This document shows positions 15,212-24,080 of a stretch of DNA of 64,000 nt, in pieces; within the stretch, counting starts at the first letter, position 1; each line of letters starts with the position of its first letter. This DNA is from Actinacidiphila yanglinensis (GTDB lineage: Bacteria > Actinomycetota > Actinomycetes > Streptomycetales > Streptomycetaceae), in NCBI RefSeq assembly GCF_900107965.1, contig NZ_FNVU01000020.1, positions 1 through 64,000 on the forward strand. Direction: 5' to 3'. The notes beneath the pieces are model-generated. The model was not told the DNA's origin and did no database searches. It saw nothing but the letters and a program-made list of their open reading frames with translations. A program made the position numbers and the translations under genes.

Positions 15212-17302
15212 ATGACGCGGACCGGCAGCGACGTGGGTGTGCCCGAGCTCGAACCCGAGGTGTTCGACCGTGCCATCGTGGCCGTCGCCCTGACCGCCGG
15301 TGCCGACCACCGGGTGGTCTACATCAACGACGCCTTCCGCGCCCTGTTCGGCCCCCGTGAGCTGGGCGAACGCGCGGTGGACGTGTTCACCGAGCCCAGG
15401 GCGGCCCGGTTCGTGAAGATGCTCGACCAGGTCTACGCCGACCGCACCGCCCGGCAGGTCAACGAGCCCCGCACCACCGACGGCACCGCGCCGGGCGCGC
15501 CGGGCCGCCGGCACTTCATCTACAGCTGCTCGCCGGTGGTCTCCCGGTTCGGGCCCGGCGTGCTGGCCGTGGCCGTGGACACCACCTCGCAGGTCGAGGC
15601 GGTCGAGGCGGCGCAGCTGCTGTCCGAGCAGCGGCACAAGGCACTCCAGCGGTACGAGGCGCTGATGTCCGCGGTCACGCAGATCGTGTGGCTGATGAAG
15701 CCCAACGGCGACATCACCGAGCTGGTCGGCGGCTTCGAGAAGTTCACCGGCAGCCCGTGGCGCCCGGTGATCGACGACGAGTGGCTCACGGCCGTCCACC
15801 CGCACGACCGGACCCGGCTGGTGCGGACCTGGGAGGACGCGGCGCAGGGGGTTCCCTCCCTGTTCGTGTGCACCTTCCGGTTGCGCAGCGCGTCGGGCGA
15901 GTACCGCCACGTGCAGTCCCGCGCCGTGCCCGTGGAGCGCGGCGGGGTACTGGTGGAGTGGATCGGCGCGACCGCCGACATCGAGGACCAGTGGCGCAAC
16001 CGGTTGCGGGAACGGCTGCTGGCGAGGGTGGCCACCATCACCGCCGCGAACGACGTGCCGGACGCGTTCGCCGCCGTGGCCGCCGCGGTGGTGCCCGACC
16101 TCACCGACGCCTGCGCGGTGTTCATGCTGCCCGCCCCGGGCGTCGACGAGAGCCCGACGACAGCCGTCCGGGTCGCCTCCACCGCCCGCGCCGGACTGCC
16201 GGACCTGCCGCCGCTGACCAACCTCCCGTACTCCGTGGGGCCGATCGCCGAGCAGGTCATCGAGAGCCGCCGCCCCAAGCTGCTGGTCTTCCCCAGCGGG
16301 GAGCCGCCCGACGGCGCCCTCTCCGAGATGTCCCGGACCTGGCTGCGGGCGGCGCGCGCCACCAGCCTGACCATGGTGCCGATCGTCATCGACTCCGCCG
16401 TGGTCGCCTTCGCCTGCGCGGCGGGCTGCGCCGACAGCCCGCCCCCCGGCACGGCGGACCTCGCGCTGCTCGTCGAGATCCTGCACGAGGTGCGCGAGCC
16501 GCTGCGGCAGGCCGTCGAGCTGCAACGCACCCGGCACACCGCGCTCACCCTGCAGCGCGCCCTGCTCTCGGCGACACCCCGGGTGCCGGGCGCCGAGCTG
16601 GCCGCGAACTACCAGCCGGCCAGCACGACCGCCGAGATCGGCGGCGACTGGTACGACGCGCTCCTGCTGCCCGACGGCACCGTCACCCTCACCATCGGCG
16701 ACATCGCCGGCCACGACCTGGACGCCGCCACGTCGATGAGCCAGCTGCGCAGCATGCTGCGGGTGATCGCCTACGACCGGCCCGACCCGGACAGCCCGGC
16801 CGAGTGCCTCGCCCGGCTGGACCGGGTGGTGGAGGGCCTGGACATCGCACCGCTGGTCACGGTGGTGCACGCCAACCTCGTGCCCCGGCCCGGTGGGCGC
16901 TGGCGCGTGGCCTGGTCCAACGCGGGCCACCCGCCGCCGCTGCTGCTGCCCGCCGGCGGCGGGCCGCGCTACCTGGAGGGCGCCGGCCCCGACCTGCCGC
17001 TGTGCGTGGCCCCCACCATGTCGCGCACCACCTGCCACCACGAACTGGAGAACGGCGACACCCTGCTGCTCTACACCGACGGCCTCATCGAGGTGCCCGG
17101 CACCGACCTCGGCGAGGGAATGGCCATGCTCGCCGCGATCGCCGAGCGGGCCCGCCGCGAGCGGCTGTCGCTGGCCGAGATGTGCGCGCGGCTGCTCACC
17201 GACGTCGGCAACCGCCGGGACGACGCCGCGGTCATCGGGTTCCGCCCGATCGCGCAGGGCGCCGGCCGTATCCCCGCGCACGGCGATCCCGTCCTCGGCT
17301 GA
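15212..17302 (+). CDS. PAS-PAS-GAF-PP2C (SpoIIE/RsbU-type) protein phosphatase
   Basis: About 696 residues. Two PAS-like domains (about 20-130, with VVYINDAFRALFG; about 145-265, with GDITELVGGFEKFTG), a GAF-like region (about 280-430) and a C-terminal PPM phosphatase (about 455-680: EIGGDWYDAL, TLTIGDIAGHDLDAA, LLLYTDGLIEVPG, RDDAAVIGF, the metal-binding Asp motifs). Such proteins dephosphorylate anti-anti-sigma factors to free SigB/F-type sigma factors. The gene at 9263 is one plausible, unproved client. ATG 15212 abuts its GGAGG with no spacer, so the true start may be slightly downstream. Confidence 0.88.
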   Translation: MTRTGSDVGVPELEPEVFDRAIVAVALTAGADHRVVYINDAFRALFGPRELGERAVDVFTEPRAARFVKMLDQVYADRTARQVNEPRTTDGTAPGAPGRRHFIYSCSPVVSRFGPGVLAVAVDTTSQVEAVEAAQLLSEQRHKALQRYEALMSAVTQIVWLMKPNGDITELVGGFEKFTGSPWRPVIDDEWLTAVHPHDRTRLVRTWEDAAQGVPSLFVCTFRLRSASGEYRHVQSRAVPVERGGVLVEWIGATADIEDQWRNRLRERLLARVATITAANDVPDAFAAVAAAVVPDLTDACAVFMLPAPGVDESPTTAVRVASTARAGLPDLPPLTNLPYSVGPIAEQVIESRRPKLLVFPSGEPPDGALSEMSRTWLRAARATSLTMVPIVIDSAVVAFACAAGCADSPPPGTADLALLVEILHEVREPLRQAVELQRTRHTALTLQRALLSATPRVPGAELAANYQPASTTAEIGGDWYDALLLPDGTVTLTIGDIAGHDLDAATSMSQLRSMLRVIAYDRPDPDSPAECLARLDRVVEGLDIAPLVTVVHANLVPRPGGRWRVAWSNAGHPPPLLLPAGGGPRYLEGAGPDLPLCVAPTMSRTTCHHELENGDTLLLYTDGLIEVPGTDLGEGMAMLAAIAERARRERLSLAEMCARLLTDVGNRRDDAAVIGFRPIAQGAGRIPAHGDPVLG

Positions 17303-17408
17303 CCCGCCTCGGCTGACCCGGCGGAGGGAGGCGCCGTCCGGCGGGCGCGGGGGCACTTCCGCGGGGGTCCGGAACGTCGCGGCGCCGCCGATCACGGCCG
17401 GGCGGCCG

Positions 17409-18020
17409 TCACGCGCGGGCGGCCATCAGCACCCCCAGCAGGACCATCGTCACGGCGATCACCGCGTCGAGCACCTGCCAGGACCCGGGCCGGGCGAACG
17501 GCCGGCGCAGCAGCCGCGCGCCGAAGCCGAGCCCGCTGAACCACAGCACGCTGGCGGTCACCGCGCCCGCGCCGAACGGCCACCGGGCGCCGCCGTAGCT
17601 GTTGGCGACCGAACCCAGCAGCAGCACCGTGTCCAGGTAGACGTGCGGGTTCAGCCAGGTCAGCGCCAGGCAGGTGAGCACCGCCGCGCGCGCCGAGGCC
17701 CCCGCGCCCTCGCCGGCGGTCAGCCGCTGCGGCCGCAGCGCCCGGCGGGCGGCGAGCACGCCGTAGGTCACCAGGAACGCGCCGCCGACCCACCCGGTCA
17801 CCGTCACCGCGGCCGGCCAGCGGCGGACGACCGTGCCGACGCCGCCGATGCCCGCCGCGATCAGCACCGCGTCCGAAGCGGCGCAGATCCCGACCACCGC
17901 GGCCACGTGCTCGCGGCGGATGCCCTGGCGCAGCACGAACGCGTTCTGCGCGCCGATGGCCACGATGAGGGACAGGCCGGTGCCGAGGCCGGCCAGGGCC
18001 GCGAGGAGGGCTGGGTGCAT
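17409..18020 (-). CDS. lysE: LysE/ArgO family amino acid exporter
   Basis: 203 residues with about six membrane segments. LysE signatures: GLSLIVAIGAQNAFVLRQG, ALTWLNPHVYLDTVLLLGSVA and the C-terminal LLGVLMAARA. The family exports basic amino acids, protecting cells growing on peptides. The divergent LysG-type regulator gene at 18137 makes this the classical lysE-lysG pair known from Corynebacterium, which supports lysine/arginine as substrates. Confidence 0.9.
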   Translation of the reverse strand: MHPALLAALAGLGTGLSLIVAIGAQNAFVLRQGIRREHVAAVVGICAASDAVLIAAGIGGVGTVVRRWPAAVTVTGWVGGAFLVTYGVLAARRALRPQRLTAGEGAGASARAAVLTCLALTWLNPHVYLDTVLLLGSVANSYGGARWPFGAGAVTASVLWFSGLGFGARLLRRPFARPGSWQVLDAVIAVTMVLLGVLMAARA

Positions 18021-18046
18021 GGGTCGAGGCTAGGAGCGGGTGAGAG

Positions 18047-18070
18047 CTAAGACCAGCTAATGATTCTTAG
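18047..18070. promoter_or_regulatory. Probable LysG operator between lysE and lysG
   Basis: Inverted repeat CTAAGA (18047-18052) / TCTTAG (18065-18070) with a 12-bp AT-rich spacer in the divergent lysE-lysG gap. It starts 27 bp before the lysE ATG, the arrangement expected for LysR-type activation on effector binding. Confidence 0.5.
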
Positions 18071-18136
18071 GTAGCATCAGCATTGCTTCATATGCGCGCC
18101 ACACTGCACGGACCATTCGGGGAAGGAGCGCGGGCG

Positions 18137-19060
18137 GTGGTCGGACTTCCGCTGGACCAGGTGCGCACCCTGCTGGCCGCCGTCGACGAGGGCACCTTCG
18201 AGGCGGCCGCCGAGACCCTGCACATCACCCCGTCCGCGGTGAGCCAGCGGGTCAAGGCGCTGGAGCAGCGGATCGGCCGGGTGCTGCTGCTGCGGACGAA
18301 GCCGGTGCGGCTGACCGCGTCCGGCGAGGTCGTGGTCCGCTTCGGGCGGCAGCTCGCGCGGCTGGAGCAGGACGCGGGAGACGCGCTCGGCCTCGGTGAC
18401 GAGCTCGGCCCGGCCACGCTGCCGATCGCGGTGAACGCCGACTCGCTGGCGACCTGGTTCGTGCCGGCGCTCGCCGAGGCCGCCGGCGGCCACCGCATCC
18501 TCTTCGACCTGCACCGCGACGACGAGGACCACACCGCGGCGCTGCTGCGCCAGGGCCGGGTGATGGCCGCGGTCACCTCCTCGCCGGAGGCCGTGCAGGG
18601 CTGCTCGGTACGGGCACTCGGCCGGATGCGCTACCGGGCGAGGGCCACGCCGCGGTACGCCGCCCGCTGGATCGCCGGCCGCCCGCTGCGGGAGGCGCTG
18701 CCCGCGGCGCCGGTCGTCGTGTTCGACCGCAAGGACGAACTGCAGGACCGGTTCCTGCGCGACCTCGATCCCGGCCTGGCCCGCTCCGCCGTCCGCGCCC
18801 GGCACTACATGCCGTCGTCGGAGGCGTTCCTCGACGCGGTGGCCGCCGGGCTCGGCTGGGGCATGATCCCCGACCTCCAGGCCGCCTCCCACCTGGCCGC
18901 CGGCACCCTGGTGGAACTCGCGGCGGACCGGCCGGTGGACGTGCCGCTCTACTGGCAGCAGTGGAAGCTCGACTCCCCGGACCTGGCCGCGGTCGCCGAG
19001 GCGGTGTCCCGGGCGGCGGCCGGCCACCTGTCCCCGGTCGCCCCGGGCACCGCGCGCTGA
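18137..19060 (+). CDS. lysG: LysG/ArgP-type LysR regulator
   Basis: 307 residues. GTG 18137 follows GGAAGGAG with nine-base spacing and gives the usual LysR N-terminus; the TTG at 18083 would add 18 atypical residues. The HTH is TFEAAAETLHITPSAVSQRVKALEQRIG; the effector domain includes ATLPIAVNADSLATWFVPAL and AAGLGWGMIPDLQA, as in the ArgP/LysG (IciA) subgroup. It should activate the divergent lysE gene when basic amino acids accumulate. Confidence 0.92.
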   Translation: MVGLPLDQVRTLLAAVDEGTFEAAAETLHITPSAVSQRVKALEQRIGRVLLLRTKPVRLTASGEVVVRFGRQLARLEQDAGDALGLGDELGPATLPIAVNADSLATWFVPALAEAAGGHRILFDLHRDDEDHTAALLRQGRVMAAVTSSPEAVQGCSVRALGRMRYRARATPRYAARWIAGRPLREALPAAPVVVFDRKDELQDRFLRDLDPGLARSAVRARHYMPSSEAFLDAVAAGLGWGMIPDLQAASHLAAGTLVELAADRPVDVPLYWQQWKLDSPDLAAVAEAVSRAAAGHLSPVAPGTAR

Positions 19061-19097
19061 GCGGTGCGGATCGGCACGGCGCGGTCAGGCGTCCGGG

Positions 19098-19418
19098 TCA
19101 GTGGTCCGGGTCGTCGATCGGGCCGGGGCTGGTGAAGTCCGGGCTGGAGAAGCCGGGGCTGGAGAACCCCGCCTCGTCGGGCACCAGGTCGTCCGCGTCC
19201 TCGGCCTCGTAGTCGGGGCCCTCGAACGGCGGCACCACGTAGTCGGGCGGGGTGAAGTCGCCGATCCGGTCGCCGCCGGGGCTGGTGAAGTCCGGGCTGG
19301 AGAAGTCGGGACTGGAGTAGCCCGGACTGGAGAAGTCCGGCTCGTCGTCGCGCTCCGGGGCGCCGCTCGCATCGGTGCCCCCGCCGCTCCCGGTGCCGTC
19401 CTGCGGTGTGTCGCTCAT
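19098..19418 (-). CDS. Acidic low-complexity protein with (S/T)SP(D/G)(F/Y) repeats
   Basis: 106 residues, strongly acidic, with no Cys, Lys or membrane segment. Two blocks of a five-residue repeat, SSPGY-SSPDF-SSPDF-TSPGG (about 30-49) and SSPGF-SSPDF-TSPGP (about 85-100), flank an acidic centre (PPDYVVPPFEGPDYEAEDAD). The coding strand repeats are visible at the DNA level too, so the array could change copy number. Start ATG 19418 has a purine-rich GGAGGGG somewhat far upstream. Not recognised; probably intrinsically disordered. It is divergent from the L36 gene. Confidence 0.65.
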   Translation of the reverse strand: MSDTPQDGTGSGGGTDASGAPERDDEPDFSSPGYSSPDFSSPDFTSPGGDRIGDFTPPDYVVPPFEGPDYEAEDADDLVPDEAGFSSPGFSSPDFTSPGPIDDPDH

Positions 19419-19479
19419 GGCCGTGCCCGTCCCCTCCTGGCCCGCCCGCCCGCGCGGAATGAATGCGCGGTCGCCGCGG

Positions 19480-19508
19480 TTGACGCTCCTGCACGACAGA
19501 GACTACGA
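19480..19508 (+). promoter_or_regulatory. Candidate σHrdB-type promoter of the L36 gene
   Basis: TTGACG (19480-19485) and CTACGA (19503-19508) are separated by 17 bp, 16 bp before the L36 ATG. No convincing Zur-box dyad was found next to it, although many zinc-independent L36 paralogue genes are Zur-controlled. Confidence 0.45.
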
Positions 19509-19524
19509 GCAGAAAGGCGCCCTT

Positions 19525-19647
19525 ATGAAGGTACGCAACTCGCTTCGCTCCCTGAAGGACCGGCCGGGCGCCCAGATCGTCCGCCGCCGCGGCAAGGTCT
19601 TCGTGATCAACCGCAAGGACCCCCGCGGCAAGGCCCGTCAGGGCTGA
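19525..19647 (+). CDS. rpmJ: 50S ribosomal protein L36, zinc-independent (type B) paralogue
   Basis: 40 residues: starts MKVRNSLRSLKDRPGAQIV and continues RRRGKVFVINRKDPRGKARQG. It is the C-minus form of L36, lacking the four zinc-binding residues of the standard protein. Such paralogues replace the zinc form when zinc is scarce, and are typically encoded away from the main ribosomal operons, as here. AGAAAGG provides the ribosome site. Confidence 0.95.
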   Translation: MKVRNSLRSLKDRPGAQIVRRRGKVFVINRKDPRGKARQG

Positions 19648-20072
19648 CCCCGGGGCGTCCCGCACGACCGGCGGCCGCCGCACCCGCACCGGGTCCGGCG
19701 GCCGCGGCGTGCCCGCCGCCGGTCGCTCCGGGACCGCTTCCCGTTCCGCTTCCGCGTTCCGCCCGTGCCCGCGCGGTGCCGCCGTGATCCCGGCGTTCCC
19801 CGTGGCGGGTGGGGGCCGTGCGGCCTGCTGGGACGCCCGATGGCCCCGCTCCGGGCCCCGGCCGCCCGCCGCGGGGACGGCCGTGTCACGAGCCGTCACC
19901 GGTGTGCGGACACCGGGCACATATGAGGCCGGGGATGTGGGAAAGTGTTCCCCGCCTGCGGTGCCGAGAGCGGCCCGCAGCAGCCGGAAAGGGCCCACGG
20001 GGAGGGCCCGTCCGGCGGGGGACGGCCGGCCGGGCGCGGGCCCGTCCGGTGACTGCTCGGGGAGGGCGACCG
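19648..20072. other. 425-bp intergenic region, no gene seen
   Basis: Very GC-rich sequence between rpmJ and the zinc-ribbon gene. Frames here lack ribosome sites and have shadow-like composition. An AT-richer segment at 19916-19955 may hold the promoter of the downstream gene, but no clear hexamer pair could be named. Confidence 0.5.
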
Positions 20073-20732
20073 GTGACCGCGGAGATCTACTTCAGCAACA
20101 ACTACCGCGACCTGTGCGAGGAACAGGGCACAGGAGCGGGCTTCCAGTTCGAGTTCTCCTGCAACCGCTGCAACGACACCTGGCGCTCGCCGTTCGAGGC
20201 GTACACCGGTGCGCGGATGGCCAGTTGGGTCGGCAAGGGCGTCAACGCGGCCTGGGGGATGCTCGGACGGGCGGGCAGCGGGATGTCGACCGCGGCCGAC
20301 GGCCTGGCCGGCGCCGGATACGGCCACGCCCGGGACGCGGCGTTCCGGCGCGCCATCGCCACCGCGCAGGGCCACTTCAACCGCTGCCCGCGCTGCACCC
20401 ACTACGTCTGCAACCGCTGCTGGAACGCGGGCCAGGGCATCTGCCTGACCTGCGCGCCCGACACCGCCGCCGAAGCGGTCGCCGCCCAGCAGCGCGGCCT
20501 GAACGACATGGTCGCCGAGCGCGCCTACACCGCCGGGCAGAACTCCGCGCAGCAGTTCGCGGTGAACACCCCGCGCCAGCTGGTCTGCCCGCAGTGCCGG
20601 GCGGAGACGCACGGCTCGGCGTTCTGCCCGTCCTGCGGGCATCGGCTGGCGCAGCAGGACACCTGCGGTTCCTGCAACTCCCAGCTCCCGGCGGGCGCGG
20701 CCTTCTGCCCGGACTGCGGCACCCGGCGCTGA
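20073..20732 (+). CDS. Zinc-ribbon protein with eight CxxC pairs
   Basis: 219 residues from GTG 20073, with GGGGAGG seven bases upstream. Eight CxxC pairs occur in two groups: CNRC, CPRC, CNRC, CLTC around an Ala/Gly-rich helical stretch (30-120), and CPQC, CPSC, CGSC, CPDC in the last 50 residues, the latter being a double zinc ribbon (FCPSCGHRL, FCPDCGTRR). No signal peptide or membrane segment. Probably a cytosolic zinc-binding adaptor of unknown partner. Its position next to the zinc-independent L36 gene is notable but may be chance. Confidence 0.8.
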   Translation: MTAEIYFSNNYRDLCEEQGTGAGFQFEFSCNRCNDTWRSPFEAYTGARMASWVGKGVNAAWGMLGRAGSGMSTAADGLAGAGYGHARDAAFRRAIATAQGHFNRCPRCTHYVCNRCWNAGQGICLTCAPDTAAEAVAAQQRGLNDMVAERAYTAGQNSAQQFAVNTPRQLVCPQCRAETHGSAFCPSCGHRLAQQDTCGSCNSQLPAGAAFCPDCGTRR

Positions 20733-20766
20733 GCCGGCCGCCGCGGGCCGCCCGGCCGACGACGAC

Positions 20767-20811
20767 CCCGGCCGCCCGTGCCGCGCGGCGAGCGCGCCAC
20801 GGGCGGCCGGG
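20767..20811. terminator. Bidirectional terminator hairpin
   Basis: Perfect 14-bp stem CCCGGCCGCCCGTG (20767-20780) / CACGGGCGGCCGGG (20798-20811), 17-base loop, between the convergent zinc-ribbon and TetR genes. Confidence 0.75.
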
Positions 20812-20816
20812 CGGGG

Positions 20817-21590
20817 TCAGCCGTTCGCGGTGATACGGCCCAACTCCTCGCGGGTGACCGCGGGATGGGCCCCGGGCGCGCCCGGCACGCGCATCCCGGC
20901 CAGGTGGATCTCGGCGTAGCGCTGCCACGCGTCCGGTACCACGGTGCCGCTCGTCTCCACCACGCCGCGCAGCCCCCAGACCAGCGCCATCACGTCGCCG
21001 AGCTCGACGTCGGGCCCGATCCGGCCCGACTCCTGTGCCTGGTGCAGCAGTTGCCCGAACAGGTCGCGCAGCTGCTGCACGCAGGTGGCCTTGGTGTGGC
21101 CGATCAACTTCTCGGCGTAGCCGCGGTGTTCACTCAGCCAGCGGCCGAAGACCCGTACGAACGCCTCGAATCCGGTGCCGCCGGGGTAGGACAGCGCGGT
21201 GCGGGCCTCGCCGACCAGCTCGCCGAGCATCTGCGCGGCGATCTCGTTGAGCAGCGCCTCCTTGTTCGGGAAGCGCCGGTAGAGGGTGCCGATCCCGACT
21301 CCGGCGCGGGACGCGATCAGCTCCATGCTGGCGTCGGTGCCGTACTCGGTGAGCACCTCGCGGGCCGCCGCGATCACCAGCCGGTGGTTGCGGGCGGCGT
21401 CGCGGCGCATCGGCCGTGCCGCCGGGCCGCCGCGGCCACCGGATCCCGGTGTCGCCGCGCCCGCCGGGTCGTCCGCCGGGTGCCCGCCGCAGTCGTGCGA
21501 CGGGTCGTACCCGGGATCCCCGACGGACCCCACGGACCCGCCGGGTCCGTGGCCCTGCGAGGAGTCGTGCGCGCGATCGTGCGCTGCCAT
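20817..21590 (-). CDS. TetR family transcriptional regulator
   Basis: 257 residues. The HTH (EVLTEYGTDASMELIASRAG, VGIGTLYRRFPNKEALLNEI) is typical TetR; the C-terminal ligand domain follows. The first 65 residues are an unusual His/Asp/Gly/Pro-rich tail. The gene lies 77 bp downstream of an MFS efflux gene on the same strand, so it probably represses that operon and responds to the exported compound. Confidence 0.9.
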   Translation of the reverse strand: MAAHDRAHDSSQGHGPGGSVGSVGDPGYDPSHDCGGHPADDPAGAATPGSGGRGGPAARPMRRDAARNHRLVIAAAREVLTEYGTDASMELIASRAGVGIGTLYRRFPNKEALLNEIAAQMLGELVGEARTALSYPGGTGFEAFVRVFGRWLSEHRGYAEKLIGHTKATCVQQLRDLFGQLLHQAQESGRIGPDVELGDVMALVWGLRGVVETSGTVVPDAWQRYAEIHLAGMRVPGAPGAHPAVTREELGRITANG

Positions 21591-21667
21591 CGTCCACTTC
21601 CGATCGGTTCGGCTCGTCCCGCCGGACCCTCCGGTGAGTGCGGCGCCGGACACACCGGCGCCGGACC

Positions 21668-23161
21668 TCACTCCGGCTTGTCGGCAATGACCGTACCGCC
21701 GGGTACGGCCGTGAGAGGTGCAGGTGCGGTGCCGTTCGCCCCGACCTCGACCTCGTCCGCGGAGCCGGCCACCACGGAACCGCGGCGGGTGACCGGGATC
21801 AGCAGCGCGGCTCCCGCGCCCAGCAGCAGGGCGACGCCGAGCATCGCGAAGCCGTGGGTGTAGCCGGCCTCGCGGGGCAGGCCGTCCGCAGCGGGGTTGG
21901 AGGTGACGATGCTGGCCATCAGCGCCGCGCCGACCGACCCGCCGATGGTGCGGATGTTGGCGTTCATGCCGCTGGCCACACCGGTCTGCTCGGCCGGCAC
22001 CGCGGCCACGATCAGGCTCGACATCGCCGCGAAGGCCAGCCCGAAGCCGACGCCCATCACCGCGGTGGCGATGTACAGCTCCCAGGTCGCGCCGTGCGCG
22101 AAGGCGAGCAGCGCCATCGACACCGCACTGATCAGCGCGCCGAGCAGCACCACGATCTTGCCGCCGATCCGGGCGGCCAGGCTGTTGGCGCCCAGGCCCA
22201 CCAGGAACATCGCCACCGCCATCGGCAGCAGGATGAGCCCGGACTGGGTGATCGACGAACCGAAGCCGTAACCGGTGGACTTGGGGGTCTGCACGAACTC
22301 GGGCAGGAACGCGAACACCGAGTACATGCCGACGCCGAACAGCAGCGCCACGGTGTTGTTGGTCCACACCGCGGGGCGGCTCATCATCCGCATGTCGATC
22401 AGCGGCATCGCCGCCCGGCGCTCGGTCTCGACCCATGCGACCGCGAGGACCACGGCGGCGATGATCAGGCCGATCACCTTGCCCGAGCCCCAGCCCCACA
22501 CGGAGGCCTGGCTGAGCGCGACCAGCAGGGCGACCAGCCACGCCGACAGCAGCAGCGCGGGCGCCCAGCTGATCCGGCCCGGCGTGCGGCTCCGGGACTG
22601 CGGCACGAAGAAGAGCGAGGCCGCGGCCGCGGCGATGGTGAGGATCATCGGCAGCCAGAACAGCCAGTGGTAGTCGAGCGCGTTGACGATCGGACCGGCC
22701 AGCACGATGCCGAGGCCGCCGCCGACCGCGACGAGCGAGGCGATCGCGCCGACCGCGCCGCTCATCTTCTCGCGCGGGAACTCGTCGCGGACGATGCCGA
22801 AGGCGAGGGGCAGCACGCCGCCCCCGATGCCCTGGATCACCCGGGCGATGATCATCACGGTCACGTTGGTGGCCAGGGCCGCCAGCAGCGACCCCGCGGC
22901 CAGCGCGACCAGGGTGGCCACGAAGACCGGCTTCTTGCCGATCATGTCGCCGACCCGGCCCATGATCGGGGTGAATATCGACGCGGACAGCAGGTACGCG
23001 GTGAGCACCCAGGTGACGGTGTTCTGCGTGGTGTGCAGGGACTCCTGGATCGTCGGCAGGACCGGGGTCACCAGGGACTGGAGCAGCGCGTAGGCGCTGA
23101 CACTCGCCGCCAGCACCGCGAACGTCACCTGGTGGTGCGTGCGCCGGGTCTCGGAGGCCAT
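21668..23161 (-). CDS. MFS drug exporter (DHA2, EmrB/QacA type)
   Basis: 497 residues with 14 predicted membrane segments. Motif A is GRVGDMIGKKPVF; motif C-like sequence is SLVAVGGGLGIVLAGPI; TM1 LQSLVTPVLPTIQESLH carries the D1-like region of drug:H+ antiporters. Exports hydrophobic drugs using the proton gradient. Transcribed together with a TetR regulator downstream, a common self-resistance arrangement. Confidence 0.9.
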   Translation of the reverse strand: MASETRRTHHQVTFAVLAASVSAYALLQSLVTPVLPTIQESLHTTQNTVTWVLTAYLLSASIFTPIMGRVGDMIGKKPVFVATLVALAAGSLLAALATNVTVMIIARVIQGIGGGVLPLAFGIVRDEFPREKMSGAVGAIASLVAVGGGLGIVLAGPIVNALDYHWLFWLPMILTIAAAAASLFFVPQSRSRTPGRISWAPALLLSAWLVALLVALSQASVWGWGSGKVIGLIIAAVVLAVAWVETERRAAMPLIDMRMMSRPAVWTNNTVALLFGVGMYSVFAFLPEFVQTPKSTGYGFGSSITQSGLILLPMAVAMFLVGLGANSLAARIGGKIVVLLGALISAVSMALLAFAHGATWELYIATAVMGVGFGLAFAAMSSLIVAAVPAEQTGVASGMNANIRTIGGSVGAALMASIVTSNPAADGLPREAGYTHGFAMLGVALLLGAGAALLIPVTRRGSVVAGSADEVEVGANGTAPAPLTAVPGGTVIADKPE

Positions 23162-23303
23162 GGAACTCCTTCGTACGGAGAAGTGGGCGCGGAACCGGAA
23201 CTGGGATTCCGCTAAGGAAAGGATAAGCCAACAGGAATGGTGGTTCCGTTTCGTCGAGGTGAGATCTCGCGCACACCGTGCGGCCGCGGCCTAGGCTGGC
23301 CCG

Positions 23304-24017
23304 GTGTTCTCCTCCCAGGGCCCCACCGCGCGTGAGCTCGCAGTTCAGGCGCTGTCGTCCGTCGAGCGCGGGTACGACCTGCTGGCGCCGACCTTCGACC
23401 ACACGCCGTTCCGGACGCCGGACCTCTTCCTCGACGCCACCGCGGCCGCCCTGCGGCGGTACGGTCCGTACGGCACCGGGCTCGATGTGTGCTGCGGCAC
23501 CGGCGCGGGGGTCCGGGTGCTCGACGCGCTGTGCCCGCGCGGGATCACCGGGACCGACTTCAGCGAGGGCATGCTGGAGCTCGCGCGCAAGGAGTACCCG
23601 GAGCACGGCTGGGTGCGGGCGGACGCGCGGGCGCTGCCGTTCGAGGCGGAGTTCGATCTCGCGGTCAGCTTCGGGGCGTTCGGCCACTTCCTGCCGGCCG
23701 AGCGGCCGGCGCTCTTCGGCGGGGTGCACCGCGCGCTGCGGCCCGGCGGCCTGTTCGCGTTCCCGATCGCGGCGCCGCCCCGGATCGGGACGCCCTGGTA
23801 CCTGGCGCTGGCCGGGTTCGACGCCGCCATGCGGCTGCGCAACGCGGTGTGGCGGCCGCCGTTCGTGATGTACTACCGCACCTTCCCCCTGGAGCCGGTC
23901 CGCGCCGACCTCGTCGCCGCCGGCTTCACGGTGGACACCCTCGCGCTGGAGGAGTTCGGCCGCCGCCGCGACGGCAGCCCCCGCTGCCGCCTGGTGCTCG
24001 CACGCCGGCCTCGGTAG
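23304..24017 (+). CDS. Class I SAM-dependent methyltransferase
   Basis: 237 residues, GTG start. Motif I is GLDVCCGTGAGVRVLDAL (SAM-binding G-x-G-x-G variant CCGTGAG), motif II GTDFSEGMLELARKE, and post-motif ALRPGGLFAFPI. The PWYLALAGFDAAMRLRN segment before the C-terminus is characteristic of small actinomycete methyltransferases of unknown substrate. It stands alone between the MFS exporter and a membrane protein gene. Confidence 0.88.
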   Translation: MFSSQGPTARELAVQALSSVERGYDLLAPTFDHTPFRTPDLFLDATAAALRRYGPYGTGLDVCCGTGAGVRVLDALCPRGITGTDFSEGMLELARKEYPEHGWVRADARALPFEAEFDLAVSFGAFGHFLPAERPALFGGVHRALRPGGLFAFPIAAPPRIGTPWYLALAGFDAAMRLRNAVWRPPFVMYYRTFPLEPVRADLVAAGFTVDTLALEEFGRRRDGSPRCRLVLARRPR

Positions 24018-24080
24018 CGCCCTGGCGGGGACCGGGGGGTTCCGGGTACGGGTGTGCGGATCTGCGCGCATAATGCGCGG

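Noticed and set aside
19480..19524. Zur box before the zinc-independent L36 gene
   Set aside because: Expected from family knowledge, but no AT-rich dyad resembling the actinobacterial Zur consensus is present in the 100 bp upstream.
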